A DNA stretch of 64,000 nt from Alphaproteobacteria bacterium (GCA_024742735.1 JANSXV010000001.1:930001-994000); one strand, 5' to 3'; counted from the first letter of the stretch, positions 25,635-35,079 are shown. Made by a program: numbers and translations. The notes: generated by a model not told the origin, from the letters alone.

Positions 25635-26306
25635 TTACGGCTGCAGACGATAGCCCGCTCCGCGCACGGTGTGGAGCATGTTGGTGTCGTAGGGCTTGTC
25701 GATCTTCGATCGCAGGCGGGAGATATGCACGTCGATGACATTGGTCTGGGGATCGAAGTGATAATCCCAGACCTTCTCCAGCAGCATGGTGCGCGTCACC
25801 ACCTGACCGGCGTTGCGCATGAGGAATTCCAGCAGGCGGAACTCGCGCGGCTGCAAGAGGATCGCCTCCCCGCCGCGATGGACCGTGCGCGCCAGCAGGT
25901 CCATCTCCAGATCGCCGCAGGACAGCTTCGTCTTGCCGGCGTCCGGATCGCGGCGGCGCGCCAGGGCGTCGACCCGCGCCATAAGCTCTGACGGCGCGTA
26001 CGGCTTGACCAGATAGTCATCGCCGCCGGCCTTCAGGCCCTTCACCCGGTCATCGACTTCACCGAGGGCCGAGAGGATCAGGACCGGGGTCTTGTCGCCC
26101 TCGGCGCGGACCTCCTCGATCATGGTCAGCCCGTCCTTGTTGGGCATCATGCGGTCCACGATCAGCACGTCGAAGGCGCCTTCGCGGGCCATGGCCAGGC
26201 CGTCCTCGCCGTCATGGGCGCAGTCGGCCACATGGCCCTGCTCCTTCAACATCTTGGCGATGTTGCGGGCGATTTCCTTGTCGTCCTCGACGATCAATAC
26301 GCGCAT
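25635..26306 (-). CDS. OmpR/PhoB-family response regulator
   Basis: 223 aa. Receiver: EDDKE acidic pocket, phospho-Asp in VLIVDRMMPNKDG (about residue 51), Lys in LVKPYAPSEL. C-terminal winged helix from about residue 125: LLQPREFRLLEFLMRNAGQVVTRTMLLEKVWDYHFDPQTNVIDVHISRLRSKID and the closing wing TVRGAGYRL. Starts 39 bp after degP on the same strand. A direct-repeat/inverted-repeat element upstream of degP (27894-27930) is a candidate binding site. Confidence 0.92.
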   Translation of the reverse strand: MRVLIVEDDKEIARNIAKMLKEQGHVADCAHDGEDGLAMAREGAFDVLIVDRMMPNKDGLTMIEEVRAEGDKTPVLILSALGEVDDRVKGLKAGGDDYLVKPYAPSELMARVDALARRRDPDAGKTKLSCGDLEMDLLARTVHRGGEAILLQPREFRLLEFLMRNAGQVVTRTMLLEKVWDYHFDPQTNVIDVHISRLRSKIDKPYDTNMLHTVRGAGYRLQP

Positions 26307-26345
26307 GTGCGCCCCCTGATGTTCAGCCTGCCCGAACCGGACCGG

Positions 26346-27806
26346 CTATTCCTCGTCCGGCAGTTCCAGCGCGGCGTAGCGGCGCTGACCGCCCTGTCCG
26401 CCGACGAAGACCAGCAAAGCCTGGCGGCCCCGCGCACGGGCGTCTTCAGCCGCGTCGCGGAAGTCCTCAGGAGTGCGCACGTCACGGCCGCCGGCCTCCA
26501 GGATCGCATCGCCCGGGCGCAGGCCCTTGGAGGCCGCCTCCGAACCCGGTTCGACACTGGCGACGACGAGGCCCCGGTCACCGAGCTCCAGACGCTCGCG
26601 GTCTTCCTCATCGGGGGCTTCCAGCACCATGCCGAACATGGACAGCTGGCCTGGCTCCAGAGCCGGTCCCGCCGGCGTCTCGTCCTGACCGGGGCGTTCG
26701 GCCAGCGTTACGCGGATGGTGCGCTCGCGCTCGTCGCGCAGGATGCGAAGGCGCACGGTTTCATTCGGCGGGATGGCGCCGATGATGCGGGTCAGCTCGC
26801 GGGCGTCTTCGACCGCGCGGCCATTGACCTCCAGCACCACATCGCCGTTCTCCAGCCCGGCGTCCTCAGCCGGCGTGCCGGCGAGCACCTGGTTGATCAG
26901 GGCGCCTTCCACGTCCGCGCCCAGGCCCATGGCGTCCTTCAGCTCGTCGGTCAGATCACCTGGAGACACGCCCAGATAGCCCCGGCGCACTTCGCCGTTA
27001 TCGATCAGCTGATCGATGATCTGCGCGGCGAGATCGGAGGGGATCGCAAAGCCGATGCCCACATTGCCGCCGGTCGGCGAGATGATGGCGGAGTTCACGC
27101 CCACCACATTACCGTTCAGGTCGAACATGGGTCCGCCGGAATTGCCCCGGTTGATGGAGGCGTCAGTCTGCAGGAAGTCGGTATAGGCCTGGGCCGGGCC
27201 GATCTGGCGGCCCATGGCGGAGATGATCCCGGTCGTCGCCGAGCCGCCGAGACCGAAGGGATTGCCCATGGCCACGACCCAGTCGCCCACGCGGATCTCC
27301 AGGTCGCGCTCCAGCTCGACAAAATCGAACTCGACATCAGCATCGACGCGAAGCAGCGCCAGATCGGTTTCCGGATCGGTTCCCACGATCTCGGCTTGAA
27401 AGTCGCGCCCGTCGCTGAGGCCCACGGTGATGTCTTCAGCGCCGTCGATCACGTGGTTGTTCGTGACCACATAGCCATCAGCCGAGATGAAGAAGCCCGA
27501 CCCTTGCGAGCGCCGTTCGCGCTGCTGGCTCCGGTCCGGCGCGCCGCCGAACCGTTCGAAGAATTCGCGCATCTGCGGCGGCAGTTCCGACAGGTCCGGT
27601 CCACTGCGCTCGCCGGGAGGCGTGCGCGCTTCGATCGACACCACCGCCGGGCTGACTTCTTCGATGAGGTCGGCGAAGCTCAAGGGGCCGCCATTGGGCG
27701 CGCCGTAGGAATAGCCTTGGCCCTCCTGGACGACGGCGGCCGAGGCCGGAGCGATGGCGGCGGCGAACAGGGCGGCGGGAAGGAGGAGATGCTGGGTCAG
27801 CTTCAT
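26346..27806 (-). CDS. degP: Do-family periplasmic serine protease/chaperone (DegP/DegQ)
   Basis: Degrades or refolds damaged envelope proteins. 486 aa from the ATG at 27806 (AAGGAT before it); the longer track frame adds leaderless sequence. Signal peptide ALFAAAIAPASA. Catalytic triad: His in TNNHVIDGA (about 117), Asp in DPETDLALL (about 147), Ser in NRGNSGGPMF (about 224). Two PDZ domains follow (GYLGVSPGDLTDEL and the C-terminal GLVVASVEPGSEAA). Heads the regulator-kinase-glnE run. Confidence 0.93.
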   Translation of the reverse strand: MKLTQHLLLPAALFAAAIAPASAAVVQEGQGYSYGAPNGGPLSFADLIEEVSPAVVSIEARTPPGERSGPDLSELPPQMREFFERFGGAPDRSQQRERRSQGSGFFISADGYVVTNNHVIDGAEDITVGLSDGRDFQAEIVGTDPETDLALLRVDADVEFDFVELERDLEIRVGDWVVAMGNPFGLGGSATTGIISAMGRQIGPAQAYTDFLQTDASINRGNSGGPMFDLNGNVVGVNSAIISPTGGNVGIGFAIPSDLAAQIIDQLIDNGEVRRGYLGVSPGDLTDELKDAMGLGADVEGALINQVLAGTPAEDAGLENGDVVLEVNGRAVEDARELTRIIGAIPPNETVRLRILRDERERTIRVTLAERPGQDETPAGPALEPGQLSMFGMVLEAPDEEDRERLELGDRGLVVASVEPGSEAASKGLRPGDAILEAGGRDVRTPEDFRDAAEDARARGRQALLVFVGGQGGQRRYAALELPDEE

Positions 27807-27893
27807 GGAGATCCTTGCGATCCTTGTCGCGGGTTGTTGCGAGGCGCGTGCTTTTCGCGCCGTCACCCCAGTGATGAGGCATGGCAAGTCACG

Positions 27894-27930
27894 GCAATAT
27901 TACCGTAACCTTACGACGCTGTAATATTGC
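27894..27930. promoter_or_regulatory. Complex dyad upstream of degP: 10-bp inverted repeat enclosing GTAA direct repeats
   Basis: GCAATATTAC and GTAATATTGC are perfect 10-bp arms 17 bp apart, AT-rich within GC-rich surroundings. On the degP strand the interior contains GTAA-N7-GTAA (11-bp period), the direct-repeat style bound by OmpR-family regulators. An inner CGTAA-CC-TTACG is also palindromic. It lies 88-124 bp before the degP ATG. It has no T run, so it is unlikely to be a terminator for the OsmC gene. Confidence 0.5.
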
Positions 27931-27946
27931 AGTCAGGTCCGGCGGG

Positions 27947-29149
27947 CTAGCCGTAGACGGTTTCGACGCGGGAGCTGCGCTCGAGCGTGCGGTGCACCGG
28001 GCACTTGGCCGCGATCTCCACGATCTTGTCGCGCATGGCCTCGTCGTCCACGCCTTCGACGGTGACGACGCGGTGGAAGACATCCTGCCGGGCCTCGGCC
28101 GGCCCGTCGCTGTCGCGTTCATGGGTCACCTCCGTCGTGATCGTCCCGAACCCGTACTCCTTGTGATTGGAATACATGCGCAGCGTCATGGTCGTGCACG
28201 CCGCCAGGGCCGAACACAGGAGCTGATAGGGGTGAGGTCCGCCGTCAAGGCCGCCCACCTTCTCCGGCTCATCGGCGATGAAGGCGTGTTCGCCCGCCCG
28301 GATCCAGCTGTGGAAGCCGCCGAGTCCGGTCTCGGACGCGACCGCGCAGCGCTCGCCTTTCGCCTTTGGCGGCTCGGGCAGCTGGCGGGTGTGGGCGTAG
28401 CGCGCCGCCCAGGCGCCGATGACGTCGGCGGCGTGAAAGGCGTCCGCCTCTTTCGTCAGCAGATGGTCGGCATGATCCAGGCTCAGAAAGCTCTTAGGAT
28501 GCATGGCGCCGACGAACAGGCGCGTGGCGTTGCTGATGGCGACTGTTTCATCGAGAGGCGAGTGTGCGACCAGGAGGGCCGCCTTCATGGAGCCGACGAT
28601 CTCGTCCAGCGCCTTGCCCTCGATATCCTCCAGGAGCTGCTTGCGGATGCGGAACGGCCGGCCGGCGAGATGGACCTCCGCCTCGCCCGCTTCCTCGATC
28701 TCCTCGATCCGATCGATGAATTGCTCGCGAACGTGATCGGCGTCGGCCGGCGCACACAGCGTGGCGACGGCCTTCACCGATTGGATCTGCGGCGCCGCGG
28801 CGATCACCGCCGCCCCGCCCAGCGAATGGCCGACCAGAAGGCTCGGAGCCTCATGCTCTTCGGCGAGCCACTCGGCCGCCTTGACCAGATCCTGGACGTT
28901 GGAGGTGAAGTTGGTGTTGGCGAAATCGCCCTCCGAGGCGCCGAGCCCCGTGAAGTCAAAGCGCAGCACCGCAAAACCGTGCTCGGTCAGGCGCCGGGAG
29001 ATGCGCTGGGCGGCGTGAATGTCCTTGGAGCAGGAAAAACAGTGCGCAAACAGCGCATAGCCGAGCGCCGGGCCGGCGGGGCGTTCCAGCCGGGCGGCGA
29101 GGGTTTCACCCAGCGATCCCTTGAATTCGACTTTTTCCGACCGCGCCAT
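27947..29149 (-). CDS. Fusion of alpha/beta hydrolase and OsmC-type peroxidase domains
   Basis: 400 aa. The hydrolase domain spans residues 1-250: FAHCFSCSKDIHAA, VLRFDFTGLGASEGDF, nucleophile elbow VGHSLGGAA, and a late His in SLDHADHLLTK. The OsmC domain spans 265-400, with its two redox cysteines in LCSALAACTTMTLRMY and AAKCPVHRTLE. OsmC domains reduce organic hydroperoxides with these cysteines. The fused form is a known architecture in proteobacteria; the substrate of the hydrolase half is unknown. It stands between the ccm genes and degP on the same strand. Confidence 0.88.
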   Translation of the reverse strand: MARSEKVEFKGSLGETLAARLERPAGPALGYALFAHCFSCSKDIHAAQRISRRLTEHGFAVLRFDFTGLGASEGDFANTNFTSNVQDLVKAAEWLAEEHEAPSLLVGHSLGGAAVIAAAPQIQSVKAVATLCAPADADHVREQFIDRIEEIEEAGEAEVHLAGRPFRIRKQLLEDIEGKALDEIVGSMKAALLVAHSPLDETVAISNATRLFVGAMHPKSFLSLDHADHLLTKEADAFHAADVIGAWAARYAHTRQLPEPPKAKGERCAVASETGLGGFHSWIRAGEHAFIADEPEKVGGLDGGPHPYQLLCSALAACTTMTLRMYSNHKEYGFGTITTEVTHERDSDGPAEARQDVFHRVVTVEGVDDEAMRDKIVEIAAKCPVHRTLERSSRVETVYG

Positions 29150-29237
29150 GACGCCCTCCTGCTTGTGACAGCCGGGAGGTTAGGCGGACACGTCCTCCAC
29201 GCAAGCGGCGCGGCGTCACAGGGCGATCACGCTTTGA

Positions 29238-29621
29238 TCAGCCGGCCCGTGACCGCTTGTTTCGCATGGACGCCGCCAGCAGCGCGCCGCCGAACCCCAG
29301 CAGCAGCAGCGGCGTCAACCAGAGGATCGCCGTGCGGCCGCTGAAGCCGGGGTCAAGGAGGACTTCGTGGCCGAAACGGTCGACCAGGGCCTGCTGAACC
29401 TCCGCGTCGGTTTCACCTGAGGCGACGCGCTCGCGCACGAAGCGGCGCATGTCCAGCGCCATGGGTGCGTTGGAATCCATGATGGATTCCCCGGCGCAGA
29501 CCATGCAGCGCGTTTCGCGCATCAGGGCCTGGGCGCGGGCTTCTTCCTCCGGCGGCAGGGTTAGGGCGTCAGCGGCCTGCACCTGAAGGGCGGCGGCGAG
29601 GATCAGCGCGGCGAGCATCAT
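29238..29621 (-). CDS. ccmH: Cytochrome c maturation protein CcmH (CycL)
   Basis: Thiol-redox protein that prepares apocytochrome c cysteines for heme attachment in the periplasm. 127 aa. Signal peptide (ILAAALQVQAADA), redox motif TRCMVCAGESI, conserved ALDMRRFVRERVASGETDAEV, and a C-terminal membrane anchor (ILWLTPLLLLGFGGALLAA). This is the short form without the TPR domain, which is encoded separately as ccmI. Its ATG overlaps the ccmF stop by 4 bp. Confidence 0.93.
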   Translation of the reverse strand: MMLAALILAAALQVQAADALTLPPEEEARAQALMRETRCMVCAGESIMDSNAPMALDMRRFVRERVASGETDAEVQQALVDRFGHEVLLDPGFSGRTAILWLTPLLLLGFGGALLAASMRNKRSRAG

Positions 29622-31585
29622 TCCGCCGGCTCCGCTGCGGCCGCGCCGGCCGGCGTGGAGCGCCTGACGGGCGCGCCGGCGGCGACACGGGCATAGGTCG
29701 CCAACGCTCCGCCCAGCACGATAAGAATCGCGCCCAGGCTCAACGCCCAGATCAGCGGGTGGAACGCCGCGCGGATTTCAAACGCCACGGCGCCGTCCTC
29801 GCGGGTCCGGGCTTCACCGATGGAGACGTAGAGCTCGCCATCGATCCCAGCGCGCAGGGCGACTTCGCGCGTGGTCTGGTCGGCGGCCGGATAGAAACGG
29901 CGCTCCGGCATGATGACGCCGTCTTCACCGCCATTGATCGCCAGGCGCGCCCGGTCGGCCATGTAGTTGGGACCATCGGCGCGGCGCACGCTTTCCAGCG
30001 TCAGCGTGCGGCCTGCGACCTCGACCGTCTCACCCGGCGCCAGGGCGATATTCTGCTCCGGCGCGCGCGAGGCGTCAGCGGCCGCGCCCAGCGCAATCAG
30101 ACCGACCCCGGCATGGGCGAGCGCGCGGCCCACGGCCGCGAAGCGGGCGGTCCCCGCCTTGGCGACGGGCAGGGCCTGGCTGACATCCATGACCGCGCCC
30201 GCGATCGCCCAGGCGCCGATGGCGCCGCCGATCACGGCCAACACCGGCGCGCCGACCCAGAGGAAGACGCCTGCGACGATGGCGACCGGAACCAGCAGGA
30301 TCGCCGCCTTCATCTGCTTCAGGCCCGGCTTCGCCCCGCCATTGGCCCAGGGCAGGAATGGCGCAAGCGGCATGAGCGCGACGGCGGCCATCATCAGCGG
30401 CGTGGCGGACTTGTCGAAATAGGGTGGGCCGACTGACAGGGTCGCGCCTCCCATCATGTCGATGATCAGCGGATAGATCGTGCCGATCAGCACCACGCCG
30501 GCGGTGACGGCAAGCAGGAGGTTGTTGGCGCCGATGAAGGCTTCGCGGCTGGTGGGATCAAATCCGTCCCCCTCGCCCAGCGTGTCGGCGCGCAGTGCGA
30601 ACAGGACGAAGCCCGCCACAGCCGTCACGCCCAGCATGCCGAGGATCCACATGCCGCGCTCCGGATCGAGCGCGAAGGCGTGCACGCTGGTCAGCACGCC
30701 GGAGCGCACAAGGAAAGCGCCGAGGATGGAGAGGATGTAGGCGATCAGCGCCAGGAAGACCGTCCAGCCCGGAAACGCGCCGCGCTTCTCGGTGGCGATG
30801 GCCGAGTGCACCAGCGCCGCGCCCAGGAGCCAGGGCATGAAGCTGGCGTTCTCCACCGGGTCCCAGAACCACCAGCCGCCCCAGCCGAGCTCGTAATAGG
30901 CCCACCAGGCGCCCAGTGCGATGCCGGCGGTCAGGCTGGTCCAGGCGCCCAGCGCCCAAGGCCGCAGCGCGCCCGCCAGCTCGCGCCCGCCGCTTCTCTG
31001 CACCAAGCCGGCCGCCGCGATCGCGAACGCTGTCGAGAGCCCGACATAGCCGATGTAGAGCATGGGCGGATGGACCACGAGGGCGGGGTCCTGAAGGATC
31101 GGGTTGAGCTCCGAGCCCTGCACGGGAACCGGAAAGGCCCGCTCGAACGGGTTCGAGGCCAGCGCCAGAAACGCGAAGAACAGGGTCTGCAACAGCCCCT
31201 GAAAGCTCACCGCCCGGCTGCGCAGCGCCGCGTCGAGAGGCCCGATGCGCGCCAGCGCCAGGCCGAAGATCGCCAGGATCCAGCACCACAGCAGCATTGA
31301 GCCTTCATGACCGCCCCAGGCGCCGGCGATCTTGTAGGCCAGCGGCTTGTCCACATGGGAGTTCGCCGCGACATAGGCGATCGAGAAATCAGAGCGAATG
31401 AAGCTGGCGATGAGCAGAAGCATCGCCGCGCCCGCCGCCACCACCGCGACTTCACTGGCCGCGCGTGCGGCGTCGGCGGCCGGGCCGCGCCCGCCCTTGT
31501 CCGCGCCGCGCCAGGCGAGAATCGTCTGAGCCGCGCACGCCAGCAAGGCCAGCGCGATCAGGAAGCGTCCGATCTCAGCAATCAT
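29618..31585 (-). CDS. ccmF: Cytochrome c heme lyase subunit CcmF (CycK)
   Basis: Multi-span membrane protein that ligates heme from CcmE onto apocytochrome c. 655 aa, about 15 hydrophobic segments. The WWD heme-handling motif is WGGWWFWDPVENASFMPWL near residue 240. SMLLWCWIL and HPPMLYIGYVG are family landmarks, and periplasmic histidines are present in these blocks. Four-base overlaps on both sides place it in the ccmIEFH operon. Confidence 0.95.
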   Translation of the reverse strand: MIAEIGRFLIALALLACAAQTILAWRGADKGGRGPAADAARAASEVAVVAAGAAMLLLIASFIRSDFSIAYVAANSHVDKPLAYKIAGAWGGHEGSMLLWCWILAIFGLALARIGPLDAALRSRAVSFQGLLQTLFFAFLALASNPFERAFPVPVQGSELNPILQDPALVVHPPMLYIGYVGLSTAFAIAAAGLVQRSGGRELAGALRPWALGAWTSLTAGIALGAWWAYYELGWGGWWFWDPVENASFMPWLLGAALVHSAIATEKRGAFPGWTVFLALIAYILSILGAFLVRSGVLTSVHAFALDPERGMWILGMLGVTAVAGFVLFALRADTLGEGDGFDPTSREAFIGANNLLLAVTAGVVLIGTIYPLIIDMMGGATLSVGPPYFDKSATPLMMAAVALMPLAPFLPWANGGAKPGLKQMKAAILLVPVAIVAGVFLWVGAPVLAVIGGAIGAWAIAGAVMDVSQALPVAKAGTARFAAVGRALAHAGVGLIALGAAADASRAPEQNIALAPGETVEVAGRTLTLESVRRADGPNYMADRARLAINGGEDGVIMPERRFYPAADQTTREVALRAGIDGELYVSIGEARTREDGAVAFEIRAAFHPLIWALSLGAILIVLGGALATYARVAAGAPVRRSTPAGAAAAEPAE

Positions 31586-32079
31586 CGCCGGCCGGTCTCC
31601 TCGTTCTCATAGGTGCTGGCGGGGGCGTAGCCTTCGTGATCGCCTTCGCTTTCATGCCACATGCCGCTTTCACGAAGCGCCTGTGCGACCTCGGGGGGCA
31701 TGTAGGTCTCGTCGTGCTTGGCCAGCACCGTGTCCGCCGTGAACACAAGCTGCGCGTCGAACACGCCTTCGGCCACGATGCCCTGGCCTTCCCGGAACAG
31801 GTCCGGCAGCGAACCAGCGTAGAGGATGCGGATTTCGCCGGCGCCGTCGGTGACGGTGAAGTTCGCTCCGCCGGCGGCCGGGCGTTCCACCGAGCCGTCG
31901 ACAACGAGCCCGCCGACGCGCACGCGCTGCCCGGGCTGCGGCGGGTTCTCGGCGACCATGGCCGGTGAATAGAAGAACACCATGGCGTCACGCATGGCGG
32001 TCAGCGCCAGCGCGGCGGCGGCGACGAGCACCACGCCAGCGGCCAGGGTGATCCAGAGACGGCGGACGGCTTTTCTCAC
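31582..32079 (-). CDS. ccmE: Heme chaperone CcmE (CycJ)
   Basis: Carries heme covalently in the periplasm between CcmC and CcmF. 165 aa. N-terminal anchor (LWITLAAGVVLVAAAALALTAM), beta-barrel with GQRVRVGGLVVDGS and YAGSLPDLFREGQGIVAEG, then the heme-binding histidine and tyrosine in LAKHDETYMP. The C-terminal extension is flexible and acidic. Overlaps ccmI and ccmF by 4 bp each. Confidence 0.95.
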   Translation of the reverse strand: MRKAVRRLWITLAAGVVLVAAAALALTAMRDAMVFFYSPAMVAENPPQPGQRVRVGGLVVDGSVERPAAGGANFTVTDGAGEIRILYAGSLPDLFREGQGIVAEGVFDAQLVFTADTVLAKHDETYMPPEVAQALRESGMWHESEGDHEGYAPASTYENEETGRR

Positions 32080-33017
32080 GCGTCGCTCTCCTCAAGCTGC
32101 AAGGCCCGCGCAACGGCGGCGATGATGGCGGTCTCGCCGGGCTGACCGGCGAACTGGCTTTGCGCAGCCTCTAGCGCGGCCCGGGCCTGATCGGGTTGGT
32201 CCTGCATCCTGCGCGCGCGCGCCAGGGAAAGCCAGCCGGACAGATCGTCGGGGTCAGCTTCAAGACGCGCCTGAAGACCATCGATCATGGAGCCGACCAG
32301 CGCGTCCATATCCGCACCGCTGGCGGCGGCTTCGGCGAACGGCGCCGCACCGTCCGAGCCCGGTCCACCGGAGGGACGGGACAACAGATCACCGGCACGC
32401 GCTGCGATGGCCTGGCGGAACGGGTCGTCGTCTTCAAGCCGTTCCAGAATGTCCGTCCAGATCCGTGTCGCCTCGGACCGATCACCGTCCTCAAACGCGG
32501 CGACGCCCAGGAAGAACGCCGGCTCAGGCATGGACGGGTCCAGCCGGTTGGCTTCCCCGAACGCCGTGCGCGCCTGCGGCGTCAGCGAGCCTTCATTGAG
32601 GTTCAGCAGCGCCTGGCCCAGATCGGAATAGGTCCGCGCGGTCTCCTCAACGCGCAAGGCGCGCTCGAACAGGGCGATGGCTTCCAGCTCGCGTCCGGTC
32701 TGGGACAGGTAGCGGCCGAGCAGCGCCATGGCCTGGATGTCCTGGGGATCATTGCGGATCGCGTCGCGCAGGCGTTCTTCCTGCTCGATGGCGCTCAGGG
32801 ACATGGGATCGGCGGTGCGCAGGCGCTCGATCATGGCCGAGTAGGGCTGACCCGGCGCGTCCGGCTCGCCATTGACCAGGTAGACGCCCAGCGCGCCGAC
32901 AGCGATCAGGCCGGCGCAGACCAGGGCCGCGATACGCCCGCCGCGCGCCAGGGGTGTGGCCACATAGATCGCGGCCAGAATCGCGATCAGGCCGGATATC
33001 GCCACCACACCGATCAT
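32076..33017 (-). CDS. ccmI: Cytochrome c maturation protein CcmI (CycH), apocytochrome chaperone
   Basis: 313 aa. Two N-terminal hydrophobic segments (AISGLIAILAAIYVATPL and IAALVCAGLIAVGALGVYLV), a cytoplasmic loop, then a periplasmic TPR region (MALLGRYLSQTGRELEAIALFERAL, LGQALLNLNEG, GWLSLARARRMQDQPDQARAAL). Holds apocytochrome c C-termini for the CcmFH complex. First of the four ccm genes, overlapping the upstream DUF938 gene by 4 bp. ccmABCDG are not in this window. Confidence 0.9.
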   Translation of the reverse strand: MIGVVAISGLIAILAAIYVATPLARGGRIAALVCAGLIAVGALGVYLVNGEPDAPGQPYSAMIERLRTADPMSLSAIEQEERLRDAIRNDPQDIQAMALLGRYLSQTGRELEAIALFERALRVEETARTYSDLGQALLNLNEGSLTPQARTAFGEANRLDPSMPEPAFFLGVAAFEDGDRSEATRIWTDILERLEDDDPFRQAIAARAGDLLSRPSGGPGSDGAAPFAEAAASGADMDALVGSMIDGLQARLEADPDDLSGWLSLARARRMQDQPDQARAALEAAQSQFAGQPGETAIIAAVARALQLEESDA

Positions 33018-33661
33018 GGGGCAGTCTTACGGTAAACAAGGAGAAGATTGTTCGCCGGCATCTCGCGGCGAGCTTCGCGCTCGAACCCGCGGCCTTGCGC
33101 CAGCGCATCGACATCACTGAGCGCGCGCACGCCCCAGCGCGGATCGCGGGCCTTCAGGCTGGCGTCAAAGTCGAGATTCGACGGCGCTGTCGCCTCGCCT
33201 TCCTGGAACGGACCGTAGAGGCACACCAGGCCGCCCTCGACGATCACTTCCGCCGCGCCTCTGAACAGACCCTCGGCGGCCTCCCAAGGCGCGATATGGA
33301 TCATGTTGGCGCAGAACAGGGCGTCGAACGGGCCGAGCCCGTCGCTCCAGCGGGCTTCGGTCGTGGAGCAGGCAAGGCATGGCGCGATCCGGCCGCCGGC
33401 GTCAGCCGACCACGCATCCACGCTGGTCCGCGACTCAGCATCCGGCTCGCTGGGCGTCCAGCTGAGGTCAGGCCGCGCCGTCACGCAGGCGAGCGCGTGT
33501 TCGCCGGTGCCCGACGCGATCTCGAGAACGTGAGCGTTTTCAGGTAGAAGCTCCGCAAGCGCAGCGGCGATCACCGCCTTGTTCCGCCCCGCGCTCGGCG
33601 AGGACAGGCGGGCGTCACAGCGTTCACGCTGCTCCAGCGCGATGTCGGGTCGATCGGTCAT
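33014..33661 (-). CDS. DUF938 family class I SAM-dependent methyltransferase-like protein
   Basis: 215 aa. SAM-binding motif I is VLEIASGTGEHAL, the acidic strand is PSEPDAES, and the post-II block is DALFCANMIHIAPWEAAEGLF. The ends RDPRWGVRALSDVDALA and MPANNLLLVYRK are strongly typical of DUF938. The target is unknown. Its stop overlaps the ccmI start (ATGA), so it is coupled to the cytochrome c maturation operon, as seen in some relatives. Confidence 0.85.
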   Translation of the reverse strand: MTDRPDIALEQRERCDARLSSPSAGRNKAVIAAALAELLPENAHVLEIASGTGEHALACVTARPDLSWTPSEPDAESRTSVDAWSADAGGRIAPCLACSTTEARWSDGLGPFDALFCANMIHIAPWEAAEGLFRGAAEVIVEGGLVCLYGPFQEGEATAPSNLDFDASLKARDPRWGVRALSDVDALAQGRGFEREARREMPANNLLLVYRKTAP

Positions 33662-33702
33662 GACCGGGTAAATAGTCGCTCAAGGCCCGGACTTGAAGGA
33701 AA

Positions 33703-35034
33703 TTAGGCGGCGCGGGCTGCGGCGACGCGGCGCAGGAAGACCTCGGCGGCCTGCGATGCGCCGGCGGCGCGCATCAAACCCGTCACCTCTTCAAGGCGCA
33801 AAGCCGCCGCTTCGGCCTGCTCACCTTGACCGCCAGCCGCCCTCAACAGCTTGTCTGCCAGCGACTCAAGACGCGTGTTGATCTCGTCGATTACGCCTTG
33901 ATGGGCATTGCCGACCGCAGCCCGGCCGGCGTCATCGCGGCTCACGGTCAGGAACCAGCCCAGCGCGCAGGCCTGTTCATAGCCTTCGTCGCCCGGCGCC
34001 GGCGGCGGGCCTGAGCTGCGCCTGACCCCGCCCTCCTCCGGCGTCGCACGCTTGAAGGCGACGCGCGCGGCCTCGTGAATGCCGGTCATCTGCTCGCTGG
34101 CGCGGGTGCGCAGCTCGAACAGCTTTTTGCCCCAGCTTCCGTCCTTTCGGATGCCGATCTCCCGGGTCATCCCCACCGTAACGGCGGCGAAATCGGCGAG
34201 CGAGCGAGCCGCCGCTTCGGCCTCCTCACGATTTTCAGGAGGCCGGGCGAATCCCTGGAGATAATGCTCGGCGTCACGCAGAAGCGCATCACCGATCTCG
34301 GCCATGTCGGTGCGTGACACGAGCAGATCGTCCCCTCGACGGGCGATCTTCTCGAACACCCGCAGCAGCGCCCAGGGCCGCTCCATGCGCGCCATGACCA
34401 GAAACAGGAGCCAGACGGCCGCATCCGGATCGGCTTCTGACGCTGTTTCATACCGGTCGCGGACCGAACTGCTCAGCGTCTCATTGAAATCGGTAATGAC
34501 CGCGGGCAGCCCGTCTAGAGCTGTTCGGATCACCGGCGCGGCACGCAGGAGCCCGGCCAGGTGCCTCACCGGCTCGAAGTCCTCGACCGCCAGGCGCGCC
34601 CTCAACTTCTTGGCGGCCTTCGGCGCGTCCTCGACCGCTTTCAAACTGGCGAGCATGGCGTCGGCCGCTTCAACGCGAGCCTCATCAAGCCGGCCTGGCG
34701 CACTATCCTCGAAGTCCGCTGCGGCCTGGTCTGCAGCCACAATAACGGACGGCGCGATCTCGCCCAGCCAGTCCCAGACCTTTTGCTGCAAACCTTCAGG
34801 AGCGTAGGCGCGCGAGGGTCTGGAGGCGTCCGGATCTCCGCTGACATCGGCGAGCGGGGCGAAGAAGCGCTTGCGCGCGCTGGCGGCCGGGCCAAGCCGG
34901 CAATAGTCCAGAAGCCGTCCAAGCACCGGATCACCCTGGCGCGCAGCCGCGCACATCCGCCCGGCCATGTCGCCGGGCAGGCTCGCCATCAACGCGCTGA
35001 CGCGCGCGATCTTGTCATCGGACAGGCCGGGCAT
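33703..35034 (-). CDS. Conserved hypothetical protein, largely helical (443 aa)
   Basis: Not recognised. The ATG at 35034 (MPGLSDDKIARVSALMASLPG) is preferred to the TTG seven codons earlier. No signal peptide, membrane span or nucleotide motif. The composition suggests alpha-helical repeats throughout (VRDRYETASEADPDAAVWLLFLVMARMERPW, LADFAAVTVGMTREIGIRKDGSWGKKLFEL), ending in an Ala-rich coiled region. It sits between feuQ and the DUF938-ccm genes on the same strand. Position suggests a link to that circuit, but nothing in the protein shows it. Confidence 0.7.
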   Translation of the reverse strand: MPGLSDDKIARVSALMASLPGDMAGRMCAAARQGDPVLGRLLDYCRLGPAASARKRFFAPLADVSGDPDASRPSRAYAPEGLQQKVWDWLGEIAPSVIVAADQAAADFEDSAPGRLDEARVEAADAMLASLKAVEDAPKAAKKLRARLAVEDFEPVRHLAGLLRAAPVIRTALDGLPAVITDFNETLSSSVRDRYETASEADPDAAVWLLFLVMARMERPWALLRVFEKIARRGDDLLVSRTDMAEIGDALLRDAEHYLQGFARPPENREEAEAAARSLADFAAVTVGMTREIGIRKDGSWGKKLFELRTRASEQMTGIHEAARVAFKRATPEEGGVRRSSGPPPAPGDEGYEQACALGWFLTVSRDDAGRAAVGNAHQGVIDEINTRLESLADKLLRAAGGQGEQAEAAALRLEEVTGLMRAAGASQAAEVFLRRVAAARAA

Positions 35035-35079
35035 GACTTCCCAGTCTTGATACAACGTTTCAAGATTGCCTGAACGTCG

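Noticed and set aside
26214-27908. Plus-strand ORF of 564 aa opposite degP
   Set aside because: Shadow frame with low-complexity His/Gly/Arg content; degP is clear on the other strand.
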